Counted from the first letter of the stretch, positions 42,004 to 51,895 are shown. The stretch is 64,000 nucleotides of DNA from WHSW01 sp963769945 (GCA_963769945.1 CAVYOA010000017.1:12317-76316), one strand, 5' to 3'. The notes: generated by a model not told the origin, from the sequence alone. Numbers and translations: made by a program.

Positions 42004-43736
42004 GGGCTCGACGGGCCCTGATCGCATAGACAACGCCTGACCCTAAGAACAGCGCTGCTGTCAGCACGAGCCAGCGCCCGAGGTAGTCGGGCGGCGCGGT
42101 GGCCGTCGAGGCCTCGTAGTTGCCGGGGTCGAGCTCGAGGATCAGCGCGAACCAGACGATGAAGGCAAAGCCGCTGAGCAGAGCGGGAATGCGGACGTAG
42201 TTGATCAGCCCGCCGCTGAGCTTGACCGTCGCCCCGGCGCGACCCGCGATCCGGTCGAGCAGCGAGTAGATCGGAAACGCGATCAGGTCGTGGACGACGA
42301 TCGCGCCGGCAAAGAAGACGACGAAGCTCAGGGGCCCCGTCTGCTGGGCGATCTGCAGGAAGGCATAGCCGACAATTGCGAAGCTCGCGCCAACGGCGAT
42401 CAGATGCAGCGGCCCGTCGCCGTAGCTGTCGCGCAGCCGGGAGCTCACGCTGACCTCGGTGAAGCTGATCGAGCTGACCCACTTGGTGCAGTGCACGCCG
42501 GGTGCCGCGGGAACGATGATCCGCGCCGGGTAGCCGTGGTCGAGCGAGAGGTCCTCGTCGTTGACGCGAAGCGCCAGCAGCGAGCGCTCGTCGCCGACCT
42601 GATTGCCGGCCAGTGTCGCCTCGCCGAAGGCGCCGCCGATCTGCAGCGACTTCACCGTCGCCTCGGACTCGGCTTCGACGCCCGCCAGGCCAGCCAGCTC
42701 TCGCAGCGGCACGCCGGTCCAGCTCTGGGTCGTCGACCAGCCCTCGACGCAGGCGATCGGCAGCGACTCCGTCCGCTGGGTCATCGCCAGCAGGTCGTCG
42801 CGCGAGAGCTCGACGCGCTCGGCGCCATCGAGCACCAGCCGCCACGAGTCGCCGGTCTTCGCCTGCGCGATCCCCGCCGCGGCGAAGCTCTTGTTGACCT
42901 GAAAGCCGTTGGGCCCGCCCGAGGAGCCACGCGGAGCGAGAAAGGCGATGCGGCGAAACGGCCCTCCGACGACCTGGCCGATCGCGATCAAAAAGAGGCC
43001 GAGCGAGCCAGCGCCGACTGTCGCCAGCATCCCGCGCCGCGAGATCGTCGGCGCCTGCGGCGAGTACGGCGCCGTCGTGTGCCCGCCGTAGCGGCTCGGG
43101 CTCTGTGTGGGCGAGGTCGTCGCGCAGCGGGCGCGATCACGCCGCGCTCGCGAAAGGCCTTGCAGCGCGATCGGCACCTTGGTCACGAGGTGCAGGCCGA
43201 GGGCGGCGAGGAAGACGAAGGCGCCGTAGTAGTGGGCGGGTACGAAGGAGAAGCCCCAGGGATAGAAGAGCTGGATGTTGAGGATGCCGGTGAAGAAGAC
43301 GAAGAGGCTGCCGCCGACCAGCAGCGCCAGCGAGGCACGATCGAGCGAGTGCGCGATCGAGCGCACCGGCGGCCACTCGAACAACTTCGGCATCGCCGAC
43401 CACAGCTTCGCCAGCAGGATCGGAATCGCGGCGACGCCGCTGGCGATGTGCAGCGCCCTGGGTCAGCGCGTAGAGCCACGAGGGCGATGTCGGCCAGTCG
43501 AATGGCAAGAAGAAGATGTCGATGTCGCCGGCCTCGCCGATGCGGTTGCCGCCGAGGTCGGGGTAGTAGGCGACGTGAGAGAGAAAGCCGGTGAGCGAGC
43601 AGATCACGATCAGCGGCAGCAAGGCGGAGCCGAGAAACGCCGTTAGCCAGGGGCCGCGCAGCGGGCTGCGCCAGAACTCGCGGCGAAACGGACCCGGCGG
43701 CGGATCGCCGAACTCGGGCAGCGAGGGCTTCTTCAC
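41936..43736 (-). CDS. Membrane-bound molybdopterin oxidoreductase with cytochrome b561-like domain, one frame break
   Basis: About 600 residues. The first 200 form a cytochrome b-like membrane domain with four helices (YDPDLGGN region, IASGVAAIPILLAKLWS after the break, HYYGAFVFLAALGLHLVTKVP) with histidines suited to haem. A second export-like helix (SRRGMLATVGAGSLGLFLIA) leads to a sulfite-oxidase-fold domain whose molybdenum-ligating cysteine is in LPIACVEGWSTTQSWTGVPL. Three to four more helices end the protein. The frame breaks near 43.45 kb (ALTQG / LHIASG). ATG 43736 overlaps the stop of the propeller gene. Likely an outward-facing molybdoenzyme feeding electrons to or from the quinone pool; substrate unknown. 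Confidence 0.82.
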
Positions 43737-44746
43737 CGCGGCGCCTCGATGAACTCGAGCTGTCCCTCGCTGCGCGAGGCGACAACCGCGGAGCCGTCGC
43801 TGGGGTCGACCGCGACCGTGTTCGGCTGGCGGATCGTCGGCCAGCGCTCGATCTCGCGTGGGCGCTTGCCGGAGAGGTCGAAGGCGACGAGCTCGTTGGT
43901 CTCGGTCAGGGTGATCCAGAGGCGCTCGCGCTTGGCGTCGAGCGCGATTCCGTAGGGGACGCCGGGAACCTCGGTCGTCGAGATCAGCTTCGGCTCGGGG
44001 CCGACGCGAAACTCGAGCACGGCATCGCCCTCGGTGTCGGTGACGAAAGCGCGCTCGCCGTCGGCGCTGACGTGGGTGGCGCCGGTGCCGGCGGGCAGCT
44101 CGCCGAGGACCTCGAGCGTGGTCGCGTCGTACACCGTGAGCACGCGTTCGGCGACGGCGACCACGGCGACGTAGTCGCCGGCGGCCTCGACCCCGCCGGG
44201 CTGCTCGGCCGTGTCGAGCGTGGTCGTTGCGCGACCGTCGTCGATGACGGTGATCGTGTCGCCGAACTCGTCGCCGACAAAGATTCGCTCGCCTACCTCG
44301 GCCGCGTCGTGGGGAAAGTCGCCGACCCCGACTGGCTCACTCGCCTCGCCTGTGACCAGGTCGACGGCGACGAACTCGTCGCTCGACTCGGCCGGGACGA
44401 GGACGCGGCTGTTGCTGCCGAGGCCGAGATGGCGCCCGGTTCCGGGAAGCTCGACCACGTCGGTGACTTCGCGGCGATCGAGATCGACGAGGGTCAGGGC
44501 CGCCGGATCGCGGGTCAGCACGGCGGCGAGGCCGGTGCGCGCGTCGGTGACGATTCCTTCCGGCTCAGCGCCGACATCGAGCAGCGTTCCCGCCGGCGCG
44601 ACGGTCGGCTCGGGTGAGTCGGCGGGCTCGGCGGCGGGCGGGAAGCGATCGACCGGCTCGTCATCGCCGCAGCCAAGCGCCCCCAGGCAGAGCAGCAGTC
44701 CGGCGGCGACGGTGGACAGGACGCGGGTGAGCAGGTTGCGACTCAT
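43733..44746 (-). CDS. YVTN-type beta-propeller lipoprotein
   Basis: A 337-residue lipoprotein (signal ending LCLGALGC). The mature protein is built of 40-50-residue blades with the YVTN pattern, e.g. ERVLTVYDATTLEVLGELPAG and GIALDAKRERLWITLTETNE. It is extracellular and membrane-attached. Four-base overlap with the molybdoenzyme gene suggests a partner or scaffold of that enzyme. No haem or metal motif is seen. Confidence 0.8.
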   Translation of the reverse strand: MSRNLLTRVLSTVAAGLLLCLGALGCGDDEPVDRFPPAAEPADSPEPTVAPAGTLLDVGAEPEGIVTDARTGLAAVLTRDPAALTLVDLDRREVTDVVELPGTGRHLGLGSNSRVLVPAESSDEFVAVDLVTGEASEPVGVGDFPHDAAEVGERIFVGDEFGDTITVIDDGRATTTLDTAEQPGGVEAAGDYVAVVAVAERVLTVYDATTLEVLGELPAGTGATHVSADGERAFVTDTEGDAVLEFRVGPEPKLISTTEVPGVPYGIALDAKRERLWITLTETNELVAFDLSGKRPREIERWPTIRQPNTVAVDPSDGSAVVASRSEGQLEFIEAPR

Positions 44747-44749
44747 GCC

Positions 44750-45407
44750 TCACGCCGCCTCGACGCGTCCTAGCGCGGCGACCGCTTCGGCGAAGCGCGA
44801 GCCCGGCGCCAGCGCGGCCACCGCCTCGACATCGGCGATCGTGTCGACATCTCGCATCGTCTCGAGCTCATGCCAGCGCAGCCCGAGAGCATCGAGGCGC
44901 GCACGTTGCGCACGACCGGTATCGGCCCTGCTCATCGGGACACCCTCGAACACGGCTCGGTCCGGGCGACGCAGGCCGATTGCCCAGTAACCGCCGTCCT
45001 CGGCCGGCCCGAGGACAGCATCGGTCTGCTCTCGGGCGAGCGCCGCGGTCGCCCGCTCAAGGTCGTCGGCGGTCAAGTTGCGGCGTGTCCATGCCGACCA
45101 GCAGCGCCGGGCCGGCACTGGTCTCGAAGGCGGTCGCCAGGCGGGCGTCGAGACCGCCGCCACCCTGGGAGACGATCTCGAAGCCGTCCGGCAGCCACTC
45201 GCCCGGATTGCCGTCGAGGGCGAGGATTCGCGCCCGCGCGGGCGTCTGCGCCACGGCCGCAAGCGTGTCGGCGAGCGCCGCCGCGGCGAGGGCGGCGGCC
45301 TGCTCGGGCTCCAGCGGCGGGCACAGGCGCGTCTTGCTGCGACCCGCGACCGGCTCCTTGGCGATCACGATCAGCGCGATCTCGGCGGGCTCGATCGCGG
45401 CGCTCAT
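44750..45407 (-). CDS. DUF2064 / TIGR04282-type glycosyltransferase-like protein, frame break
   Basis: About 218 residues. IALIVIAKEPVAGRSKTRLC, LLVGMDTPQL, then VLGPAEDGGYWAIGLRRPD are the family motifs; this DUF2064 protein has a nucleotidyltransferase/GT-A fold. The frame breaks near 45.08 kb, after GMDTPQL. The start overlaps the end of the GT2 gene by 4 bases. TIGR04282 members are often paired with a GT2 protein, as here; in some bacteria the pair is tied to arsenosugar synthesis, but the context here gives no arsenic gene. Confidence 0.8.
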
Positions 45408-46045
45408 CGCAGCACCCCGGCCATGTCGCTGATCGCTCGCGCTGTCCCGCGCACCGTTCCGGTCACCTTCGAGCGTCCAACTCGCGGCCGATACGTTACG
45501 CCGGCCTCGCCGATGCGCCAGCCGGCGGCGGCGGCGAGCAGGACCATCTCCAGGGGCCAGCCGAAGCGGCGGTCACGGATGCCGAGTCCGATCAGCGCCT
45601 CACGACCGGCCGCACGCATCGGCCCCAGGTCGCTGAGCTCGATCCCCGAACGCCGGCGCAGCTCGAAGCTGAGAACCCGGTTCGCAACGCGCGCGTGAAG
45701 GGGCCAGGATCGCGGTTCGGCGAGCCGGGCGCCCAGCATCAGCTCGGCCTCGCCGGCGACGACCGGCGCCACGACTCGATCGAGCTCATCGGCGTCGAGC
45801 GAGCCGTCGCAGTCCATGAAGGCGACGACGTCGCTCGTCGCCGCGAACGAGCCCCGCAGCACAAGCCGCGCCGAAGCCACGCTGGGGCTCGCTGACGACC
45901 TCGGCGCCGAGCTCGCGGCGACCCGAGCCGAATCGTCGGTGGAGCCGTTGTCGACGACAATCGGGCGATAGCCGTCCGGCATCGCCTCGAGCACCGTCGG
46001 AATCGCCTCGGCCTCGTCGAGCACCGGCAAGATCACGTCCACCAC
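45404..46045 (-). CDS. Glycosyltransferase family 2, two compensating frame breaks
   Basis: About 213 residues of the DPM/TIGR-type short GT2 group. VDVILPVLDEAEAIPTVLEA and IVVDNGSTDDSARVA begin it; VVAFMDCDGSLDADEL carries the DxD. Between about 45.86 and 45.93 kb the open frame reads SSAPRSSASPSVAS, but a neighbouring frame gives ELGAEVVSEPQRGFGAACAAGL, the expected family sequence, so two opposite one-base errors lie here. GTG 46045 is the start; the longer open frame would run into palindrome C4. First gene of the run GT2-DUF2064-propeller-molybdoenzyme. Confidence 0.82.
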   Translation of the reverse strand: MVDVILPVLDEAEAIPTVLEAMPDGYRPIVVDNGSTDDSARVAASSAPRSSASPSVASARLVLRGSFAATSDVVAFMDCDGSLDADELDRVVAPVVAGEAELMLGARLAEPRSWPLHARVANRVLSFELRRRSGIELSDLGPMRAAGREALIGLGIRDRRFGWPLEMVLLAAAAGWRIGEAGVTYRPRVGRSKVTGTVRGTARAISDMAGVLR

Positions 46046-46081
46046 GCGGCAATCCTGACAGCCGCGCCTGACCCGGACGCG

Positions 46082-46130
46082 GCCGAACGGCAGACCACGC
46101 AAAATAATTTGGCGAAATCTGCCGCTCGGC
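46082..46130. repeat. Palindromic element, family C, copy 4
   Basis: GCCGAACGGCAGA (46082-46094) pairs with TCTGCCGCTCGGC (46118-46130), one mismatch; a 3x3 internal loop (CCA/AAA) and an inner imperfect stem CGCaAAA / TTTGGCG follow. Nearly identical in layout and in the right half (ATTTGGCGAAATCTGCCG) to copy 1. It lies between the divergent GT2 and SDR genes. Confidence 0.8.
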
Positions 46131-46154
46131 GGGACGAGACGCCACAATCTCGCG

Positions 46155-47222
46155 ATGGCGGCGCAGAGGATCCTCGTTACGGGGGGCGCGGGCTTCGTCG
46201 GTTCGCACGTCGTCGACGAGCTCGTCGCGGCCGGGTACGAGGTGCGGGTGCTCGACTCGCTGCACGAGCTTGCGCACGGTCGCGAGCCCGACTACCTCAA
46301 CCCCGCCGCCGAGTATCGCTGGGCCGACGTGCGCGACCCCGATGCGGTGACCGACGGCGCTTGAAGGCGTCGACGCGATCTCCCATCAGGCGGCGATGGT
46401 CGGTCTCGGCGTCGATCTCGCCGACATGCCCGACTACGTCGCCAACAACTGCCTTGGCACGGCCGTGCTCCTGAAGGCGATGGCCGCTCGCCGCTTCAGC
46501 GGGCGCATCGTCCTCGCCAGCAGCATGGTCGTCTACGGCGAGGGCCGCTATCTGTGTCTCGAGCACGGCGTCGTCGCCCCGGCGCCGCGAGCCGCCGAGC
46601 GCCTCGAGCGGGGCGAGTTCGAGCCGGCCTGCCCGCAGTGTGACCAGCCGCTGATCGCGGAAGCGGTGCCGGAGTCGGCTCCGGCGGACCCGCGCAACGT
46701 CTACGCGGCGAGCAAGCTTCACCAAGAGCATCTGTGTCAGGTCTATGCGCGCGAGACCGGCGCCAGCGCGATCGCGCTTCGCTACCACAACGTCTACGGG
46801 CCGCGGATGCCTCGCGACACTCCCTATGCCGGGGTCGCCAGCATCTTTCGCAGCGCGCTCGAGGCGGGGCGGGCGCCGCAGGTGTTCGAGGACGGCGACC
46901 AGATGCGCGACTTCGTCGCCGTCGCCGACGTCGCGGTGGCCAACAAGCTCGCGCTCGAGGCGCCGCTGGACGGCGGCGGCGCCTTCAACGTCGCCTCGGG
47001 GACCCCACGCTCGGTCGGCGAAATGGCGGCGGAGCTGGCGCGCGCGATGCACGGCAGGCGAACCCGAGGTCACCGGCGGCTACCGCCTCGGCGACGTGCG
47101 CCACGTCTTTGCCTCGGCCGCCAAGGCCCGCGACGAGCTCGGCTTCGCCGCCGAGTCCGAGTTCAGCGAGGCCGTCGCCGAGTTCGCGACGGCGCCGCTT
47201 CGCGACCCGGCAGCCGCGCTAG
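46155..47222 (+). CDS. NAD-dependent epimerase/dehydratase with Cys insert, frame breaks
   Basis: About 350 residues of the extended SDR family. ILVTGGAGFVGSHVVDEL is the NAD motif, VYAASKLHQEHL the catalytic YxxxK, and YHNVYGPRMPR the sugar-epimerase region. Between the SxxVYGEG segment and YxxxK is an insert with C-x-E-H and FEPACPQCDQPL, possibly a small zinc site. The frame breaks near 46.36 kb, near 47.06 kb and probably just before the stop at about 47.22 kb. It is divergent from the GT2 gene and may supply its sugar nucleotide. Confidence 0.8.
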
Positions 47223-48232
47223 CCCCCGATCGCGCTCATCGAGCGCGGTGGCGCTCGGAACCCGGGCTCGTTGACGTGGTGCTTGAGCTCCTTGCGCCAG
47301 ACCGCGTCGCGGATGATCTGCTCGAGCTCGGCGTCGCTGGCGCCGTCGCGCATCGGCTCGCGCAGGTCGGTCTCGTGGATCGAGAAGAGGCAGGTGCGAA
47401 GCTCGCCATCGGCGGTGAGGCGGATGCGGTTGCAGTCGGCGCAGAAGGGCTCGGAGACCGGGTTGATGAAGCCGATCTTGCCCTTGCCGTCGGCGAAGCG
47501 GTAGACGCGTGCGGTCGCGTGCGGCTTTCGCTTCAGCGGCTCGAGCGGGAAGCGCTCGTGGATCAGCGCCCTGATCTCGTCGCCGGTGAGCACCATCTCC
47601 GGCTTCCAGGCGCGATCGCCGTCGAGCGGCATGAACTCGATGAAGCGCACCTCGTAGTCGGTCGAGCGCGCGAGCTCGGCGAAGCGATAGACCTCGTCCT
47701 CGGTGAAGTCGCGCATCGCGACGGCGTTGATCTTGATCGGGCGCACGCGCTCGTAGCGCGCGATCGCCTCGATCCCGCGCAGCACCTGCGGCAGCGCGTC
47801 GCGCCGCGTGATCTCGTGGAAGCGATCGCGTGCGAGCGAGTCGACCGAGACGTTGACGCGATCGATGCCCGGCGTCGACGAGGGCGGCGGCGTCGCGTTC
47901 GAGCAGGTAGCCGTTGGTCGTCACCGAGAGGTCGCGCGATGCCCTCGATCGGGCGCAGCATCGAGACCAGGCAGGGGAAACTCGCGGCGCGCCAGCGGCT
48001 CGCCGCCCGTGAGGCGTACGTCGGTGATCCCGAGCCCGACGAGCAGCCTCACCAAGCGTTCGATCTCCTCGAAGCTGAGCACCTCGGAGCGGTCGAGCCA
48101 GGGCATGCCCTCGGCCGGCATGCAGTACCTACAGCGAAAGTTGCAGCGGTCGGTGACCGAGACGCGCAGGTCGGTGATCGGCCGGTCGTGAGCGTCGCGC
48201 AGCGGCCCTTCGTGGTCCGGCTCTGAACTCAT
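47219..48232 (-). CDS. moaA: GTP 3',8-cyclase MoaA, several frame breaks
   Basis: About 335 residues in pieces. LRVSVTDRCNFRCRYCMP holds the radical-SAM CxxxCxxC; VRLTGGEPLARREFP follows; the C-terminal cluster region is FINPVSEPFCADCNRIRLTADGELRTC; the protein ends in SAIGG, the di-glycine tail needed by MoaA. Breaks fall near 47.98, 47.94 and 47.88 kb. With MoaC (in the fusion) it makes cPMP from GTP, so the window holds MoaA, C, D, E, MogA, MoeA and MobA. ATG 48232. Confidence 0.88.
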
Positions 48233-48319
48233 GAGGGGCGAATTGTCGCGGATCGCGCCGCTGCGGCGGCACCGAGGCGGGTCGCACGGCGCTCGACGCA
48301 CCCCCTATAACTCGGCTTC

Positions 48320-48718
48320 GTGATCAACGACCGCGTCCTGCGCACCGCCGTTGGCGCCCTCGGCCTCTTTCACGCGGCCGAGGGCGTCTGGATGCTGTTC
48401 GCGCCGGCTTCGTTCTTCGACGCGATTGGGAGCTACGGGCTCGAGAACACCCATTACGTCGGCGACGTCGGCGCCTTCGTGCTTGCCTTCGGCGTCGCCT
48501 TGCTGCTCGCCGTCGGCCGGCCCACGTGGCGCGCTCCGCTGCTTGCGCTCGGCGCACTGTGGTACGGCTTTCACGCGTTCAACCACGTCTTCGACATCGA
48601 TGAGGCGCGAAGCGACGCGCGCGGGATCGCCGACACGCATCTTGCTCCTGCGCCGGCGCCGGCCTCTGGCCGTGGCTCGCCGCCGCGGCCGGGGCTGGCG
48701 AGGCGGTCGCGCCGATGA
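48320..48718 (+). CDS. Small DUF4345-like membrane protein, frame break near the end
   Basis: About 130 residues with three or four hydrophobic segments: VGALGLFHAAEGVWMLFAPA, GAFVLAFGVALLLAV, APLLALGALWYGFHAFNHV. The histidine- and tryptophan-bearing helices and length recall small integral DUF4345-type proteins; the match is loose. The frame probably breaks near 48.64 kb, after ARGIADT. GTG start; the end overlaps the next SDR gene by 4 bases. Confidence 0.55.
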   Translation: MINDRVLRTAVGALGLFHAAEGVWMLFAPASFFDAIGSYGLENTHYVGDVGAFVLAFGVALLLAVGRPTWRAPLLALGALWYGFHAFNHVFDIDEARSDARGIADTHLAPAPAPASGRGSPPRPGLARRSRR

Positions 48719-49657
48719 GCCGGGTCTTTCGTCGCCGGCGCCTCCGGCGTCATCGGCGGCCCGCTCGTTCGCCGGCTGCTCGCCGCCGGCCACGAGGTCA
48801 CCGGCGATGACGCGCACGGACCGAGCGCGCGGCGGCGCTGCGCGAGGCGGGGGCGCAGGCGGTCGTCTGCGACGTCTTCGACGCTGAGGCGTTGACGGCG
48901 GCGGTCCCGGCGCCGAGCCGGAGGTCGTCGTCCACCAGCTGACCTCGCTGCCGCAGCAGCTCGACATTCGACGAAGGGCGTCTACGACGCCAACAACGAG
49001 ATCCGCGAGCGAGGCACGGCGCAACCTAGTCGCCGCGGCTCTCGCCGCCGGGGCGCGGCGCATGGTCGCCCAGAGCGTCGCCTTCTCTACGAGCCGGACG
49101 GCGACCTGGGTCAAGACCGAGGACGACCCGCCAATGAGCCTCGGCCTCGGGCGAGTTCGGCGGATCGCGTGACCGCGACGCTTTCGCTCGAGCGCCAGGT
49201 GCTCGAGGCCGAGGGCCTCGACGGGCTCGTCCTGCGCTACGGCTTCTTCTACGGCCCGGGGACGTCGTATGCGCGCGACGGATACCAGGCAGCGGAGGTG
49301 CGCAAGCGCCGCTTTCCGATCGTCGGCAGCGGCGACGGCGTCTTTTCCTTCGTCCAGATCGAAGACGCCGCCGCCGCGACCGTCGCGGCCTGCGAGCGCG
49401 GCGCGCCCGGGATCTACAACATCACCGACGATGAGCCGGCGCCGGTGCGCGATTGGCTCCCGGTTTACGCCGAGGCGGTCGGGGCGAAGAAGCCGCTGCG
49501 GATCCCGAAGCTCGTCGCGCGGGTGCTCGCGGGCCCGGCGGTCGCTGACTTCGCGACGACCCTGCGCGGCGCCGCGAACGCAAAGGCCAAGCGCGAGCTT
49601 GACTGGCAGCCCCAGCACCCGAGCTGGCGCCGGGGATTCTCACAGGCGCTCGGCTAG
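48715..49657 (+). CDS. NAD-dependent epimerase/dehydratase, several frame breaks
   Basis: About 310 residues of the atypical SDR/NAD-binding family. The start is MSRVF-VAGASGVIGGPLVRRLLAAGHEVT across a first break; EVVVHQLTSLPQQL and NEIRERGTRNLVAAAL follow in other frames; from 49.17 kb one frame is clean (GLVLRYGFFYGPGTSYARDG ... FSFVQIEDAAAATVAACERG ... IYNITDDEPAPVRDWLPVYA). At least four one-base errors lie between 48.72 and 49.17 kb. Substrate unknown; such proteins often act on flavin-, quinone- or sugar-related compounds. Confidence 0.7.
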
Positions 49658-49710
49658 TCACCGCCCGTACGGGCTAACTTCATAAGCACACCCTTCAAAG
49701 GAGGAAACAA

Positions 49711-50315
49711 ATGGCCTACGAGGTCCCCGACCTTCCCTACGACTACGACGCACTCGAGCCTCACATCGACGAGGAGACGATGCGCGTTCACCACGACAAG
49801 CATCACCAGGCCTATGTCGACAAGGCGAACGCCGCGCTCGAGGGCACGGAGTGGGCCGACAAGGACGTCGAGGAGGTGCTGCAGAACCTCGACTCGCTGC
49901 CCGACGACAAGCAGGGCCCGGTGCGAAACAACGCTGGCGGCCACGCCAACCACAGCTTCTTCTGGCAGGTGATGAGCCCGGACGGCGGCGGCGAGCCCTC
50001 GGGGGCGCTGGCGGATGCGATCGACGAGAAGTTCGGCTCGTTCGACTCGTTCAAGGAGGAGTTCAAGAACGCGGGCGTCGGCCAGTTCGGCTCCGGCTGG
50101 GCCTGGCTCGTCCACGACGGCTCCGGCGTCGCCGTGACCAGCACGCCGAATCAGGACTCGCCGGTCTCGAGCGGTCAGACCCCGCTGCTCGGCGCCGACG
50201 TCTGGGAGCACGCCTACTACCTCAAGTACCAGAACAAGCGCCCCGACTACCTCGACGCGTTCTGGAACGTCGTCAACTGGGACGAGGTCTCGCGCGCTTC
50301 GACGCGGCCGGCTGA
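49711..50315 (+). CDS. sod: Superoxide dismutase (Fe/Mn), frame break at the C-terminus
   Basis: About 200 residues. The metal ligands are His in HHDKHHQAYVDKAN, His in GGHANHSFFWQ, and Asp and His in DVWEHAYYLKYQNKRPDYL. It removes superoxide in the cytoplasm. A strong ribosome-binding site AAAGGAGG (49697-49704) stands 6 bases before ATG 49711, suggesting high expression. After NWDEVSR the frame should shift to give RFDAAG and a stop at 50315; in the present frame it runs on to 50352. Confidence 0.95.
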
Positions 50316-50392
50316 GCTTCACGGTCAGCGAGCGCGGACGGGCCGGGCGTGACTGCCCGGGCCGTCTCGTGCTCGGGGGTTAGACTCGGTTC

Positions 50393-50839
50393 GTGCCACA
50401 CGCCCTGAGCTCCGGGCTGCCCAAGGATTTTTTACGACCGTGCTTGCTCTTGCTGTTGCGCGAGGGCGAGGCCCATGGCTACCAGTTGCTCGAGCAGCTC
50501 GACGTCTTCGGCTTCGATCAATCCGATCCGGGCTCGCTCTATCGAGTGCTGCGAAAGCTCGAGAGCGAGGGCTGTGTGACCTCGTCCTGGGAGCCCTCGG
50601 GCACCGGGCCGCCAAAGCGCGTCTACGGGCTCAGCGAAGCGGGCGTCGCCGAGCTCGATCGCCGCGCCACCGATCTGGCCGAGGGCGAGCGCCGGATCGA
50701 CGCCTTCCTCGATCGGTATCTACGCGCGCGGCGGCTGCCGAGCACGAGCCCGAAGCAGCGCGGGCTGACCGGGCGCATGGCAGCTCACCGAGCTGCGGCG
50801 CGGGAGCGCCAGAGCCTTCAGCCTCCCGCTGGTTCCTAG
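50393..50839 (+). CDS. PadR-family transcriptional regulator
   Basis: About 148 residues. RPCLLLLLREGEAHGYQLLEQL and DPGSLYRVLRKLESEGCVTSSW are the PadR winged-helix; the rest is a short helical dimerisation tail, probably with a sequence error near the end (AHRAAARERQS). Targets unknown; it lies between sod and the aldolase gene, and its end is close to the aldolase end. Confidence 0.8.
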   Translation: MPHALSSGLPKDFLRPCLLLLLREGEAHGYQLLEQLDVFGFDQSDPGSLYRVLRKLESEGCVTSSWEPSGTGPPKRVYGLSEAGVAELDRRATDLAEGERRIDAFLDRYLRARRLPSTSPKQRGLTGRMAAHRAAARERQSLQPPAGS

Positions 50840-50853
50840 GATCGAGCGATGGC

Positions 50854-51895
50854 TCAGCCCGCAAGCGACTGCTCGGACTTGCTCCATCTCCGCCGTGTAG
50901 CGGCCGTAACGCGCCTCGGAGTTCAAGCGTGCGCGCCAGCGCGAAGGCGGCCTGCGCCGCGGCGCCGTTGGCCTCGTCGCCGCGCCACGCCGCGAGCGGC
51001 GCGGCCTGAAGCGCCCGGCCGTAGGAGAAGCTCAGCTCCCAGGGCAGCGTCCCCGATCGCGTTCATCGCGTTCAGGCGCTCGGTCGCGAGCTCATCGCTC
51101 TGGCCGCCGGAGAGGAAGGCGATACCGGGGACCGCTTCTGGAACGACACGGCGAAACAGCGCCAGGTGCGCTCGGCGACTTCTCGACGCCGGGCTGCTCG
51201 GGATTGTCGTAACCGGCGAGCACCATGTTCGGCTTCAAGACGATGCCCTCGAGCTCGACGCCTTGGGAGACCAGCTCGGAGAAGACCGCCTCGAGCACCG
51301 TCTCGGTGACCTGCTCGGCACGCTCGATCGAATGCTCGCCGTCCATCAGCACCTCGGGCTCGACGATCGGCGCGATGCCTGCCTCCTGGCAGAGCGCCGC
51401 GTAGCGTCCAAGCGCGTGCGCATTGACGGCGATCGCGTTGTCGTGGGCAGATCGTCACCGATCGCGATCACAGCGCGCCACTTGGCGAAGCGAGCGCCGA
51501 GATCGCGGTACTCGGCGAGGCGCTCGCGCAGGCCGTCGAGTCCCTCGGTCACCGTCTCCTCGATCCGAGCCCGCGAGCGGCTTCGCACCGGTATCGACCT
51601 TGATTCCCGGGATCATCCCGAGCTCGGCAATCAGCTCCGGGAACGGGTGTTCCGGTCGACGTCTGAGCGCGGATCGTCTCGTCGTAGAGGATCACGCCGC
51701 TGATCTGGTCGGCGACGTCAGGGGTCGTCAGCAGCAGCTCGCGAAAGCTGTTTCGGTTTCGCTCGGTCGACTCGGCGCCGACGCCCTCGAGCCGCTTGGT
51801 CATCGTGTCCGTGCTCTCGTCGGCGGCGAGGATGCCCTTGCCCTCGGCGCGACCATCTCAACGGCGGTTTCGAACGTGGCGGCGTCGCAGCGGTC
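50854..51895 (-). CDS. Class I fructose-bisphosphate aldolase, many frame breaks
   Basis: Around 340 residues, spread over several frames. From the start: AATFETAVEMVA, then KGILAADEST, TMTKRLEGVGAESTERNR, FRELLLTTPDVADQISGVIL, later ARFAKWRAVIAIGDDLPT, NAHALGRYAALCQEAG, PIVEPEVLMDGEHS, GVELEGIVLKPNMVLAGYD (with the Schiff-base lysine LKPNM) and RYGRYTAEME near the end. These are class I (metal-free) aldolase motifs in the right order. Breaks lie near 51.0-51.2, 51.45, 51.57, 51.66 and 51.85 kb. The start codon is unclear. Glycolysis/gluconeogenesis; downstream of transketolase on the same strand. Confidence 0.8.
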
